Origin: Chlamydoabsidia padenii
Taxonomy: Eukaryota; Mucoromycota; Mucoromycetes; Mucorales; Cunninghamellaceae
Direction of reading: 5' to 3'
DNA length: 64,000 nucleotides
NCBI GenBank assembly: GCA_025330725.1
Contig: JAIWND010000007.1
Span: 744,001-808,000, forward strand
The translations under genes were made by a program, and so were the position numbers. This document shows positions 25,065 to 36,662 of the stretch, one piece after another (the stretch's first letter is position 1; each line of letters begins with the position of its first letter). A model generated the notes under the pieces. The model searched no databases. It was not told where the DNA came from and worked only from the letters and a program-made list of their open reading frames with translations.

Positions 25065-25935
25065 GTGCCTCAGCCAACACTACTGTTTGAACTTGTTGAC
25101 ATCATCTTGTCTCAACACACTCCAAAGTCGTTCTCACAAGCTGCAACTGTGTGTAAATATTGGTACTTGCCTGTCCAGTATTTACTCTACCAATCTATCG
25201 ATCTGTAATATTCAACCAGTCAACACGAACGTTTTATGGATAGATTAAAAGGGATCAACAACAAGGTAAATGACGATAACATGAAGAATGACTTGCTTGT
25301 ATAGGAACTCATCCTACACACTGTTGATATATTTGATGGATCAGTCTGAAGCGGACTTACTCAAACACATCTGCCCTTTGATTACTGTATTTGACTATGC
25401 CAAAGATGTCACTCTCACCGATGAACACCTATGTTACTTTACAACTGGATGGAAGATACTCCGACGATTCCCTGTTTGGCATGAAGACAAGAACACTGGA
25501 TGGATTCCTGAATTGGGCGGGTAGCTAACTTGACATTAGGTGTTTTGCTGAAGAATTGCTGATACTCCCTTCCTTGACCAAGCCTTTACCTCTCTTCTCC
25601 TTTTTGGTGTACCTGGAGATCAAGATGCATTATTATGGGCAGTCTATAGATATTACATGGATGGAAATCAATTGGCTTTTGGTTCGTTTAGACAGAAGTC
25701 ACTTGGAAAACGATCTCTCCAGCAGATATATGAAAATAATGGTGTGCCCGACAAGTTTCCCAGCGACAGCAATAAACCGTACCATACACCTACAATCAAC
25801 ATCAAGGACTCCCCAGTACTAGCATTAGCAGCATCCGTGAAGGTTCTGGGGGATCTCTACACCACCTATTGGATCTTTGGAAACAATCACTACAACCATC
25901 CATCATTACTATCATCCATCACCTATGTCTTGTAG
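25065..25935 (+). pseudogene. F-box protein pseudogene
   Basis: A frame at about 25072-25206 reads LLFELVDIILSQHTPKSFSQ and then AATVCKYWYLPVQYLLYQSI, a clear F-box (the SKP1-binding module of SCF ubiquitin ligases). It is followed at once by an in-frame TAA near 25207. The frame resumes, passes a possible intron at about 25265-25303, and then needs a frameshift near 25340 to continue as EADLLKHICPLITVFDYAKD, a leucine-rich-repeat-like stretch, until another stop at 25522. Further shifts are needed near 25600-25640 and 25850. The end matches the fragment at 19605. With at least one nonsense change and several frameshifts this cannot make the ancestral protein. Confidence 0.6.
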
Positions 25936-26135
25936 TTATAAATATATTTAGATACTGTTACTGTTGTTAATAAAACAAAGATATGCATGCATAAATTGTA
26001 TTAATAAAAATTCCAGGATATGATCTTCCTTTTTTATCTATCTGTTATATTGTGTAGTTTGTCTTTTATAGTGTACACATTGTGATTATCTTTCTTTATC
26101 ATGCGGGGGCGCCTTTTGTTTTTTGCTGAATCCAT

Positions 26136-26965
26136 ACGGGCCTTCCCCTTCCCCCAGAAATCACGTAATTTGAAAACCAGCCAGGCTTGGAAATGATTAC
26201 CGTTAAATCGCCCAAAAAAAAAAAGATGGCACTCCCCAACATGCACCCTCACCCTCTCTCAAAACAAAAGTCAGGTTAAAACGATCTTAAGGCTGTATTG
26301 CTCCATACAGTGGACTTTGGTACATTGGCCATTATGTAAAGTTTGTTGGAACTGGGCTAAGGAATGCACATGGTCACTTTTGTCATTAGCATCGCTTGTT
26401 CATTAAGGCAGTAGAGGTCTCTTAAGGTTCAAGGTGAGGGTAAGCGGGTTTTGAACTAAGTTTTATCCTGTGTGTCAATTTTCATTCTGCAACTTTTTTT
26501 TACAAAAGTCAGGGTAAAACAATCTTGAGGCTATACTGCTCCATAAAGTGGACTTGGTATATTGGCCATTATGTAAAGTTTGTTGGAAATAGGCTATAAT
26601 GCCTACATTGCCACTTTTGTCATGAGGATCACTTGTCCATTAAGGCAGTAGAGAACCCCCAAGGTTAAAGGCGAGGGTAAGCGGGTTTTCAAATAAGTTT
26701 GGTCTTGTGTGTCAGTTTTTCATTCTGCAAAAGTCAGGTTAAAACGATCTTGAGGTTATACTGCTCCATACAAGGGACTTGGTACAATGGCTATTATGTA
26801 AACTTTGTTGGAAATAGGCTTAGGAATGCACATGGTCACTTTTGTCATTAGCACCACTTGTCCATAAAGCTAGTAGAGCTCTCTTTAGGCTCCATAGTAA
26901 ACCCGTAATTCAAAACCTGTCGGGAGTTCAGTTTACGTGATTTTTGGGTGAAGGGAAAGGCTCGT
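26136..26965. mobile_element. Mutator-like non-autonomous element with tandem subrepeats (copy 1)
   Basis: The left end (26136: ACGGGCCTTCCCCTTC then AAATCACGTAATTTGAA) is matched by the reverse complement of the right end (ACGAGCCTTTCCCTTC then AAATCACGTAAACTGAA), an imperfect inverted repeat of about 45-50 bp. The flanks are TGAATCCAT (26127-26135) and TGAATCTAT (26966-26974), a 9-bp direct repeat with one mismatch, the size Mutator-like elements make. Inside are three tandem units of about 225-238 bp starting near 26266, 26504 and 26729, each starting AAAGTCAGG(T/G)TAAAAC and mostly closing with GCGGGTTTTGAA. No transposase is encoded. A related copy lies at 35756-36600 in the same orientation. 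Confidence 0.7.
26266..26900. repeat. Tandem repeat, three units of about 235 bp
   Basis: These are the subrepeats of the element at 26136-26965. Shared landmarks in each unit are GGCTATACTGCTCCATACA, TTGGCCATTATGTAAA, TTGTTGGAAATAGGCTAAGG and CACTTGTCCATTAAGGCAG. The third unit is cut short. They share all landmarks with the units at 35869-36535. Confidence 0.85.
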
Positions 26966-26974
26966 TGAATCTAT

Positions 26975-27276
26975 GCCATTTTCAAATCCCGCCACTTACC
27001 TTTCAGAGGGAAGGGTACGGGGCTTCGACCAACGGTAAAAGGAAACCACATGCTTCCACATAATACTAATTGACATTGCATTCTCCACTTATTCGACGAA
27101 AAATTCAAGTTATCCAGGTACATACTGTAACCAAGTTTTGTTATACATGTGGATAAGAAGACTTATATGTAGAATGAGACAGTAAGACCAGTTGCATAAA
27201 AAAAAAAGGTGATACAAAAGAATGTTTTATTTCAAAATAATAATAATTAAAGATGGGGGGAAGGATGCTAGCTTAA
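26975..27276. other. 3' side of SNF12; one motif copy
   Basis: A reversed motif copy lies at 26974-26995 (GCCATTTTCAAATCCCGCC). The rest is A/T-rich 3' flank of the minus-strand SNF12 gene. No gene is seen. Confidence 0.4.
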
Positions 27277-29329
27277 TCATTGTCTATACTGAGGTTGACC
27301 TTGAGAATGTTGTAACTGTTGCATCTGTTGTTGCTGTTGCTGTTGTTGTTGCACGTTCATAAGTTCTTGCATTCTTTGTTGTGTCTATATATGTGAGATA
27401 TATAAGAAAAAGAGAGTTAGTTAGAAAGAGATGGTTGATGATCATTAGTGTTAATGATTTTTTTTTCTTGTTACCTTTGCAGTGAGATAATGGAAGACGG
27501 CTTCCTTCACCCAAGGTTGTTTGTAAAAGTCAGTTTGTCGCATTTCCTCTAGATTCACCTTGCTTTCACCAAGAATGACCTCCAGATCCCTTGCCTGACT
27601 GGCGATCCATTTGTTGATGAATTCCACTGGGTGTTTAGAGAATTGTAGTAAAAAGTCGCGCTTGATTTTGGAGTTGTTGATACTTTGGACACATTGGACA
27701 ATCTTGTCATCTAATTCCATGATTTGTTTTTGCGATTGTTGTGACGATATTTGGTTGAGCATCTTTTGTCGAATCACACTGTCTAATTCTACATCCACAT
27801 CAAAGGCTTTAGGGCAATGGTAGAATTCCTTATCCACACTATGACCACAAAAAAAAAAAAAAAGTCAAATAAATGTGTCTATCCTCCCCTCCCCCCCTTT
27901 TTTTTTCATTCCAACCTACCGTATGGTATAATTCAGCACAATAGGATCAGGATGAGTCAAGTGTTGGTTGATATATTCAGGAAGGTCGGTAAAATGGACT
28001 TCACGGACACCGAATAGCTAGTAGAAGAAGAAGAAAAAGGTTGGTTATTTCGGATCATTCTTGTATTTTAACATTTACCTGAGTTAATGCTTGATCACAG
28101 TGTACTTTACGTTTATCTTCAGAATCTTGTAATTTGTGATTCTATTGCAAATTAGGTTAAAGTGTGTTAACTAAAGATGTAAGTTTACCTTGATATAGTT
28201 CCATAGTTCCATGATGATACGAGGTCTTGTGTCCAACTTGACATTAATCAGACGAGCCAGACCTTCACTAAGCTTGAATTTGTGTGGGTTGTATTCAGGT
28301 GCAAGGATAATACGAGCATTGACATTCATATCCCCATTTCGTTTAATTTCCACGCCATCATATTCAGTTGCATCGGGTTGTTTGTGCCACTAGACAAGTA
28401 AAGAGAGCAAAGTTAGTAAAAAGAGTTTGATTATCGTCATTCTCTTTACTTCAATGATATTTCCTTCAGGATAAAGATTGACATCACGATCCAATTCAAC
28501 TACTATGGATCGGAAGAAGGATGTGAATTTTTGAATAGGTTGTGCCTTCTTGGTGGGTACAGCAGGCTATAAAGTCAAAGGGTTAGTATCACATTTATTC
28601 CTCCTTACAAGATCATTGTTTTACTTACATCTAATAAGCGGCCTTCAATCTTTAGTGTCCAAGAAGGAGGGTTACCCTTGTTCAAGTCGAATGAATTTTC
28701 GTCCTCCACGCGGGAATGTACTTGATCAGCAGAGGTGTTGGAGATAAAGAGACGTAACGTTCGAAAGACCTAAGTAAGTAGACCGTTGCTAGTCAATAAA
28801 GGTGGTCCAATAGGGGTGTCGTGACTTACCTTGGTGGGCTTTCCAATGGCTTCTTGTACATCCAATCGTTTTCGCATAATTGTCGCGTCCAGTTTCTTTT
28901 CGAATTCGCTGAGTTCGGTGTATAAGGTTGATTCAGGGACAAAGGATTCAATCTATAAAGAGAAACATAACGGAGAGGGGGGATTAGTTCAACTTGTTTG
29001 CTTGTGTAATCCTATTGGGGCCAAGTCTGAGGATGGAGTACATGGTCAGTATTTTCTTTTCTTTTTTTTACTTTACCTTGGGTGGCATATTCCTATCAGT
29101 AGGCCTCTTTTTCCTATTGAAGAAGCAAAGATAGTTTAGTAAGAGCAAAGTGGACGCAATCATAGATATATCCATTGTTCCTTTTGTTTCCATTCTTTGA
29201 GACTTACTTGATGTGTTTTGCAAGTGAGTCACCTTCACTTTGTCGTTTCCTAAATTGAATAGCATTTGAGGCAGCAAGACCCTGTTGAGGCATCATCATT
29301 GGTTGGCCAGGTTGATTGGGTTGATACAT
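27277..29329 (-). CDS. SNF12: SWI/SNF complex subunit SNF12/BAF60 (SMARCD), SWIB domain
   Basis: Ten exons (29329-29208, 29113-29077, 28952-28830, 28769-28629, 28566-28450, 28389-28189, 28141-28079, 28017-27920, 27838-27475, 27384-27277) give 457 residues. The order is that of SMARCD proteins: a basic Gln/Pro-rich start, a helical segment ([19 protein letters not shown]), the conserved [10 protein letters not shown] and [11 protein letters not shown] strands, and a SWIB/MDM2-type domain at about 225-305 ([52 protein letters not shown]). The C-terminal part is helical and ends in a Gln run. The protein is a core subunit of nuclear SWI/SNF or RSC remodellers; which complex is not shown. All splice phases agree. 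A motif copy sits just upstream at 29397-29414. Confidence 0.93.
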
Positions 29330-29591
29330 GATTAGATAAATCAATAGAGTGGAAATAAAAATGAAAAGAAAAGGAGGACAAGAAAGTCCATCAAAAGCGG
29401 AATTTGAATATTCCAGTGACTTGACTTGCCCACTTGAACACAATGCCTCTGTAAGGTGCTTATGCCAAAAGCAACATCCAATTTTATATCACATATATTA
29501 TAATAACACACATTGTTACAAGTATTATCTAAATTTGTTCTTTATTAAAAAGTTATCTTTGGTATAAAAAGAGTGTAAAACTAAGCTACAT

Positions 29592-30480
29592 TTAAAATAC
29601 AGTCATCAGGGCAAAGCAAGCATAGAAGAGTCCAACAGGATACCCAACCAATAGGCGTTGATCAGACATACGAAGAGCAGTAGTAAACATGGCAGAGCTT
29701 GACCAGGTACACCAAAAAATGCTGATCACCGACAAGACCAGGCCAACTATACCACCAAGTTTCAAGACCACACTAAATCCGCTGAGAATGACCATCGGTA
29801 GCAGACAATAACCAAGTACACTAGCCGTACGAGACCCATCCACACCATCTTCTGACATCAAATTCAACACTAGGTAGATACTGACCACACCAAGTACACC
29901 AACGCCATATATATAGCCAAAATGCACCTTTCCCGACAGCATCAAGAAGATACCGAATAAAAATATGAAGAGCAAAGGTCCAGCAAGATCAGCGTCGTCC
30001 ATAATAGTTTCAGATACCTTTTTAAAGGGGTTGAGGACAGTAAGGCTCTACAGTAAAGTAAAGAGAGACAGATGAGATTGCAATCCAACTCGAATTTATC
30101 CTTATATGCATATTTACCTTGGCTTGAATGTGTTGCAAGTTGATACCGATTTCTTCCAACAGAGGAGGTTCATCTTCAAAACCACCAGTTCCAAAAGCAC
30201 TCCAAAAGCTGCCGGGTTGTCGAAATTGCATGTCGCCTGTAGCCCCTACGTTCATTCCACCCATAGAAGTCGAAGAAGATCCTGTTTGATGAAGAGAAGG
30301 TGTACCTGTTGTATGGCTGGAGCCGTAGTAAGATGAGGCCATGTAAGAAGGGTCGTTATAATTGGACGCGTAAAACTGTAAACCGTCACCACCACCATTA
30401 TCAGAATAGGCCGCACTTGTGTTTTCGTAGTAGCCTGCGTTTTTTTGATCAAATAGCACAGAATGTACAGGTTGACTCAT
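29592..30480 (-). CDS. YIP1: Yip1-family Golgi/ER membrane protein
   Basis: Two exons (30480-30118, 30047-29592) give 272 residues. A Tyr/Ser/Gly-rich cytosolic N-terminus leads to LLEEIGINLQHI and then to DDADLAGPLLFIFLFG, both signatures of Yip1/YIPF5. Five hydrophobic segments follow to the C-terminus. Yip1 binds Ypt/Rab GTPases and acts in vesicle budding and fusion between the ER and Golgi. The 3' end faces the SNF12 start, about 260 bp away. A run of 35 A lies 33 bp upstream of the start codon (30513-30547). Confidence 0.92.
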
Positions 30481-30512
30481 GATGAGAGTTATAAAAAGAA
30501 AGTGAAAGAGGG

Positions 30513-30548
<36 letters not shown>

Positions 30549-30684
30549 CCTGGCCACTCCAACTTATCGAGGTAGAACATGATTGGCCAACTTTTTATAC
30601 ATTTTCAAATCCCGCATGTGTATAAATTTGGCACACCCACATAAAAAACATTTCACCTGCCCTCTTACAGCTTGTTTAAACATT
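30481..30684. promoter_or_regulatory. Divergent promoter, YIP1 / Tls1-like gene, with A35 tract
   Basis: Two genes start 204 bp apart, facing away. Between them lie 35 A (30513-30547) and a reversed motif copy at 30601-30618 (ATTTTCAAATCCCGCATG). A and T runs exclude nucleosomes in fungi, so this may be a shared nucleosome-free region; that is inference. Confidence 0.45.
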
Positions 30685-31932
30685 ATGGCACTTGGAAAAA
30701 AACAAAGAAACTACAGAAAGAAGGTACATGATTCGGACGATGATACAACAACAACAACAACGACAGAAACAAGTAAAGTGGTTGAAACTACAGAAGACGT
30801 CAGGTAAACCCACCCACTCCACTATTGTGCTACGAATCTACTGCTAACATTATCACATTTTTATTAGCCATACCATTGAAGAACTACAAGAATTAAGAAG
30901 ATTACGACGAAAACAAGGTGGCGTGGATGCTGAAAAACTACTCAAGGGGGATGTCAAGAAAAAGAAGAAGACAAAGAAACCTGTGGACGACGATGCTTGG
31001 AGCTTGCAAAAGGGTGGACTGGTGGATAAAGATGCCTTTGCGTCCGGAAAAACGCAAGTGACCATACTAATCTTTAACCTCTAATTGTGGCTAACACTTT
31101 TTTACTATTACTACTTTAGAGCCGAAGAAGAGGATGGTAAAGGCAAAAAGGTACGACTGGATGCATTCACCTCACAAACCAACAAATTGGACGTGGACAA
31201 ACACATGTAAGTAGAACATTATGAAGACAAACAGGCGAAATGATCATTATTGACGAGTGTGATTACTCTTCTTTTTTTTTTTTATTCTAGGATGAAATAT
31301 ATCGAAACAGAATTAAAAAAGAAACGCGGTGGTACTATGGCTGACGAACAGGATGACGATGATGAAGCGATCAAGGAACCTCAGGTCATGAAAGATATCT
31401 ACGAAGAACTCTATCACCTTCCTGACCGATTAAAGGTAACTGTATTGACTCATTATGATAAGAAGAAGGGAGGGGGGGATAAGGTAGGAAATACTGAACG
31501 AATAGGATATTACTTTACTTTTATCTAGTTTGCATCTGAAGCTATCAAGGAAGGGAATGTACAGCACTCTACACAAATGTTGACAGCCATTCCTGAAGTA
31601 GACTTGGGAATATCGTAAGTAGGAAGAAACAGATGTGAATACAAACTAAATGACTTTATACTATCAATAATACAGGGTCCAACTAAACAACATTGAAGAA
31701 ACCGAGCGCGCCAAAAGAAAGCTGATGGAGGAAAAACAGAATAATGATATTGGTAAGTAAAATATGTAGTATTGGATACTATGATCCTAATTGTATCATG
31801 CTTTATTATTATATAGATGATTCAACAAACCATCGATTTGAAAAACAACGGGAATCACGTAGACCGGATCGTCGACAATGGGCAACTGACGAAGCTGTAG
31901 CGGAACGATTCAAGAAACGAATGCGGAAATAG
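30685..31932 (+). CDS. Tls1 / HCA59 (C9orf78) family splicing-associated protein
   Basis: Seven exons (30685-30803, 30868-31053, 31120-31206, 31291-31435, 31529-31614, 31676-31752, 31817-31932) give 271 residues. The protein is charged and mostly helical. The HCA59 family (PF07052) core is visible as HMMKYIETELKKKRG, followed by IPEVDLGIS and the basic end AVAERFKKRMRK. Family members (fission yeast Tls1, human C9orf78) bind the spliceosomal helicase Brr2 and affect splice-site choice. The intron at 31054 needs a GC donor (GCAAGT); the only nearby GT would give a stop at once. A Lys-rich stretch near residues 70-85 may be a nuclear signal. Confidence 0.88.
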
Positions 31933-31980
31933 ACTAAACCAGATTAGAATAGATATTTGTTTTGATTTGATTATTGGTTT

Positions 31981-31986
31981 AATAAA
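31981..31986 (+). terminator. AATAAA polyadenylation signal
   Basis: AATAAA about 50 bp after the stop of the Tls1-like gene, in T/A-rich DNA. Plausible poly(A) signal. Confidence 0.5.
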
Positions 31987-32183
31987 CTACTTGTAGATAT
32001 TAATGATGTGTGTTTATAAGTGGAATAGTGTAGGGCGGGCGGCGTAACGTTCCTCTTGGCATGAACAGTTTGATCCACGGCGGAATGTTAAAACTCCGCT
32101 CCGACCGAGCTTAACTTGTCTCGAGCTGAGCAAGTAAATTTTTATTTTCTTTTCTCTCCACTCTACTCAATCAACTCAAACCC

Positions 32184-33366
32184 ATGGCATTCTTGTAAGT
32201 ACCCATCAATCAAGAAAACCAACTAAACTGACCCTATTCTTTTTTTATCTTTGTTTTTATAGAAATGGATTTAAAAAGAATTTGAACCGGGCTGGTCAAT
32301 CGGTAAGAATGCAAACCAATTACCTGTATTATCAACCTACTCACTCATCTTACTTTTTGTTTTAACCACTCCATTGTCAAAAGATTATGCAACGCACGGG
32401 CAACTCGGACAAAACTGCAGATAGTGAATTCGATGAAGAATATACTCGACTCAAAACGTAAGTAGTACTGACTTGATAAATAGATAAATGTATGTCGTTG
32501 TCCTCACTCTCACTCTCACTCTCTCTCTTACAGTCTGGAAAAGAAGTCGGAAAAGCTGTCGAAAGAAACAAAAGGATACTTGGATTCGATTAGAGGTAAA
32601 TAACGACTTGAAAAAGGAATAATGATATTGATGACTTGTAATAATAGGTATGACTTCAGCACAAACCCGGATTGCTCAAACAATTGAATTATTTTATGAC
32701 GATGGCAACCCAATGGGTCAAAGTGGTGCGGATTACAAACGTGTAATGGAGAAACTGGATGAAGAAGCCAGAACGGATTTGGTAAGGCTACAAGGAAGAC
32801 GGATGTGATCATGTCATGTCATGTCACCTGACTCACCTGCTAAATTATGGTAGGACACTGCATTCAGAACTACGGTATTGGAACCCTTTGGACGATTCTG
32901 CTCCTACTTTCCTGAAATCAATGAAGCAGTCAAGCGACGACAAAAGAAACTGCTGGATTATGATACACAACGGTCCAAAGTGCGCAAACTTATCGACAAA
33001 CCAAGTGAAGATCCTCAAAGATTACCAAGAGTAAGTTAACATATATACATATGTCATCATACTAAATCGAACTCTCTCCTACCTTGATTTATTTAGGCCG
33101 AACAAGAAGCAAATATGGCTCGGGAAATGTATGAAAATCTCAACAGTATACTTGTCAATGATTTACCAAAGGTGGTGGAATTGCGTGTGCCTTATTTGGA
33201 TCCATCCTTTGAAGCCCTTGTTAAATCTCAATTGCAATTCTCTCAAACAAGCTATGAACAATTGGAAGGACTACGACATCACTTCCCTCCTGAAAATGAA
33301 AATGATCAACGTGTGGATAACGTCTTGCAACAGATGCGTGAATTGACCATTTGCGGTAATTTTTAG
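32184..33366 (+). CDS. RVS161: BAR-domain protein Rvs161 (amphiphysin-like)
   Basis: Seven exons (32184-32194, 32263-32302, 32384-32457, 32534-32595, 32648-32781, 32854-33030, 33097-33366) give 255 residues, close to the 265 of yeast Rvs161. Nearly the whole protein is an N-BAR domain: GFKKNLNRAG, IMQRTG, FDEEYTRLKTLEKKSEKL, AVKRRQKKLLDYD, MYENLNSILVNDLP and FVxSQLQFSQTSYEQL-like C-terminal helix. No SH3 domain follows, which separates it from Rvs167. It acts with Rvs167 as a curved dimer in membrane scission during endocytosis. The first exon codes only three full codons. A palindromic motif pair lies about 85 bp upstream (32078-32100). Confidence 0.94.
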
Positions 33367-34270
33367 CTATAGATTTTACACTAGTGCTAGTTAATCTCCC
33401 CCTCCCCTCCCCTTGTTGTTACTGTTTTTTTTTTTTATAAAAAAAAAATACATATACATATCTTACCAATCATATGCATCAATACCATTCACTCGAATAA
33501 TAAACATCTTTTATATTGAAATATACTATATTTCCACAAATGCTGGAGGGTCTCTTGTATAAACAGGTGCATTCTCATGTAGTACTATGAACCAAGTGCC
33601 TGAAACCATCATCTAAATCTTTACAATAAACCCTATAACCTGCTTTCATCTTTTTTTATCATTGTTGGTTGTGTTTTATTCACTCCTCTTTCTATTTACA
33701 TACTTCAGGGAGCTCTTTGGGATCGAAAGGGGCAAACGATTAATGCGGGCGGAATTTGAAAATATGGGTCAGGCACATTAAAGTCGTTTTGGTCAGCAGA
33801 AAGAAGAAAAACAAAGTTGCGTCTTTATTTCATGCATAGAAAAAGGGTTTATACAGTTTTTTTTTATTTGACGCGATTACTATTTGGATGGCATGTTAAT
33901 AACAATGCTTAAAAGATGGATGATATGAAAGCGGGTCTTGAACATCCTGCTCTTCACATTTTATCTTTCAGAGTGAATCATTAATGCCCTTCTTGTGTCA
34001 CGAATACGACACCTATCTAATCTCACCATCATTAAGAAAACAACATGAGGAGATGATTGATTGGTCTGCTAGTATAGTCACCATACGGTTTAAATTTGGG
34101 GCAAACCATCCATGCCTTTTTTTCATGTCAAGTGGGCTCAGGGCAATTGTCGGGATTTGAAAATATAGCCCTTTGAAAGGGTATTCCTTTTGAAACATTT
34201 CCCTCCATTTCTTTCTTTCCTTTTTTTTTTTTTTTTTTTTTTTCCACATTATTCCACTTGACTTCAACAT
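33367..34270. other. Intergenic with two motif copies
   Basis: There is no gene. AATAAA at 33499-33504 may end RVS161. Motif copies lie at 33744-33764 (GCGGGCGGAATTTGAAAAT) and 34148-34166 (TGTCGGGATTTGAAAATAT). A T run of about 23 lies at 34222-34244. Confidence 0.5.
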
Positions 34271-34274
34271 AGGA

Positions 34275-35425
34275 ATGCTACTGGAATGTCATACTTTACT
34301 GATTAGCACCTCTTCTTTAACTAGTTATAACACACGCCTATTGACGATGCCAATCCTTGTCGAATCGTATGCTCTTTTGCACCCATCTTTGACCAAAGGT
34401 AAGAACGATAGCTGCTTCTCCATTTAAAAAATTAGTCACCTTTTATATCATGTAGATGCCACTCAAGAAGCCTACTTTAGCGAATATATTCAGCAAACCA
34501 GCCAAGCACTGCTATGACCAGACCAATACGAATCCCTCTTTGCACCTTTGACTTTAGCACCTCCTTATTAAAGATAAAGTGCTTGTAATTCAACCTGGCA
34601 AATCAACAATGACTCACCACTGAACAATATTTTTCGTCTAAGCGCTGTTAACTGGGTTTATATCAACAAACAATCGCGCAAGGTAATGTATTATAGCTTT
34701 GGTGGCTTCTCAAGCGGTTGTAAAAAGAAATACAGTAAGGTAAGGAGAAGTAGAAGAAAAACATCAGTGAATGATAATATGATATAGTATCCAATTGTTT
34801 TATTTTTTTGTAGTGATCAAGGTTCAGCTTGCCTTCTTTGATAATATCATTGACCATGGATTAAAAAGTATTGGAACAAGTTATCCGATCCCATATAGCA
34901 GCTATTTGAAACAAGAAACGTACAGAATCATACTAATACTGATACTATGGTATTCCCTTTGGAGATGATTATGGTGATTACAAGTTACTCTCGACCATGG
35001 TGGGTCTCCTTTGAAGTGACACACAAATAGGGTCTGAAATATACCAAGGCAAGTACAATCTGATAAAGGAAAATGATAATCTCTTGTTGTGTACTAAATG
35101 CTTCGTTTTTGACACTCTTTGTTGAATACGGAGATTGACAATACAATTAGACAAGGTAAAGACTATATTTGCTTAATGGGACTTCTTCACCAGGTAATCA
35201 ACACTATTGATAGCATGGACTTGTCACGGGTGGTCAAAGACATACGATTGCCTACAGAACATAATGGGTATGGCTAATATCAAGTTGGTTAGTCAAGGTG
35301 CCTCCGAAATCATCATCTCTTGTAACATTGGAGAACATTGTGCAGCTATGAACGCCATCAACAATCAACCGCCCAGCAAATATAACAATCTCGTCTTCCC
35401 TTGGTTTAACTACTCTTTGGAATAG
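34275..35425 (+). pseudogene. Broken gene, unknown family
   Basis: Open pieces with splice-like borders line up on the plus strand: 34275-34398 (TRLLTMPILVESYALLHPSL), a second exon from 34456 that ends in a TGA-free but stop-bearing frame at about 34516, a piece at 34700-34740 (FGGFSSGCKKKYSK), one at 34815-34880 (KVQLAFFDNIIDHGLK), and a last part at 35205-35425 that needs a one-base shift near 35270. Together they look like one multi-exon gene with several stops and at least one frameshift. I cannot name it. Confidence 0.4.
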
Positions 35426-35755
35426 TCCTTTTTTTATGTCTTAGATTAGTTGTATTGCATATTATGTAGCCTTGTGTTTTACTTTGATTGTATTAAAATA
35501 AACATGATTAAAATCTGTCCTTAATGTGATTCATGCAGCGATTTAACCATCACACTCCGATTATATCTTTTTTTGTGTTGTCAGTGTGAAGAATGCTTTG
35601 ATACTTTAGATTTTTTTTTATCATCCATCATATCTTTCTGATACTTTGGATTGTAGATGTAGTTAATATTGTTTGATCTCGACTTATTCTAATATGCATT
35701 GAAGCTTTGGAACAGTGATACGTACAATAGACGCTTTTGTCATGTCTTCTTTCTG

Positions 35756-36600
35756 AGGAGCCTTTCTCTTTCTCCAGCAATCACGTAATTTGAATCCCGG
35801 CCAGGAATGAAAATGAGTACCTTTGAATTGTCTCAAAACACAATCTCATTCTACATCCTTTTTTGTCACAAAAGCCAGGTTAAAACGATCGGGAGGCTGT
35901 ATAGCTCCATCAAAGCGATTTGATACATTGGCCATTATGTAAACTTGGTTGGAAGTAGGCCAAGGAATGCACATGGTGACTTTTGTCATGACCATCACTT
36001 GCCCATTGAGGCAGTAGAGCCCTCTTGAGATTCAAGGCGAGGGTAAGCGGGTTTTGAAATAAGTTTGGTCTTGTGTGTCAATTTTTCATTCTGCAACTTT
36101 TTTTTTGCAAAAGTCAGGTTAAAACAATCTTGAGGCTATACTGTTCCATACAAGGTACTTGGTACAATGGCCATTATGTAAAGTTTGTTGGAAATAGGAT
36201 AAGGAATGCACATGGTGACTTTTGTCATGACCATCACTTGTTCATTGAGACAATAGAGCTCTCTTAAGATTCAAGGTGAGGGTAAGCGGGTTTTGAAATA
36301 AGTTTTGTCTTGTATGTCAATTTCATTCTACATCCTTTTTTTACAAAAGTCAAGGTAAAACGGTCTTGAGGCTATACTGCTCCATACAAGGTATTTGGTA
36401 CAACGGCCATTATGTAAACCTTGTTGGAAATAGGCTAAGGAATGCTCATGGTCACTTTTGTCATGACTATCACTTGTCCATTAAGGCAGTAGACCTCTCT
36501 CAAGATTCAAGGCGAGGGTAAGCGGGTTTTAAATAAATCTCAACCCAAAGCCTGGCGGGAGTTCAATTTACTTGGTTTTTGGGGGAAGGGAAAGGTTCGT
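35756..36600. mobile_element. Mutator-like non-autonomous element with tandem subrepeats (copy 2)
   Basis: The left end (AGGAGCCTTTCTCTTTC, then CAATCACGTAATTTGAATCC) and the reverse complement of the right end (ACGAACCTTTCCCTTCCC, then CAAGTAAATTGAACTCCC) form an imperfect inverted repeat close to that of the element at 26136. Three tandem units start near 35869, 36109 and 36345. The flanks do not show a convincing target duplication, so the copy is older or rearranged. Its right end stops 62 bp before the ATG of the coiled-coil gene at 36663, so part of that promoter is element-derived. Confidence 0.65.
35869..36535. repeat. Tandem repeat, three units of about 236-240 bp
   Basis: Subrepeats of copy 2, closely alike in sequence and order to those at 26266-26900. 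Two of the three units end in GCGGGTTTTGAAATAAG and the last in GCGGGTTTTAAATAAA. Confidence 0.85.
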
Positions 36601-36662
36601 TCTTTTGTCTGCTTGAATTTGGTTTTTCTTTTTTTCTTCCTCTTTTTCTTTTATCTTCATTA

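Noticed and set aside
26400..26460. tRNA-like gene or SINE from A/B-box-like pieces in the 235-bp unit
   Set aside because: Only parts of the boxes match, and no cloverleaf or 3' oligo(T) end can be drawn. It is mentioned only as a weak hint under the third element.
26266..26900. Tandem repeats as a possible CRISPR array
   Set aside because: The units are about 235 bp long and lack short repeats with unique spacers; the genome is eukaryotic.
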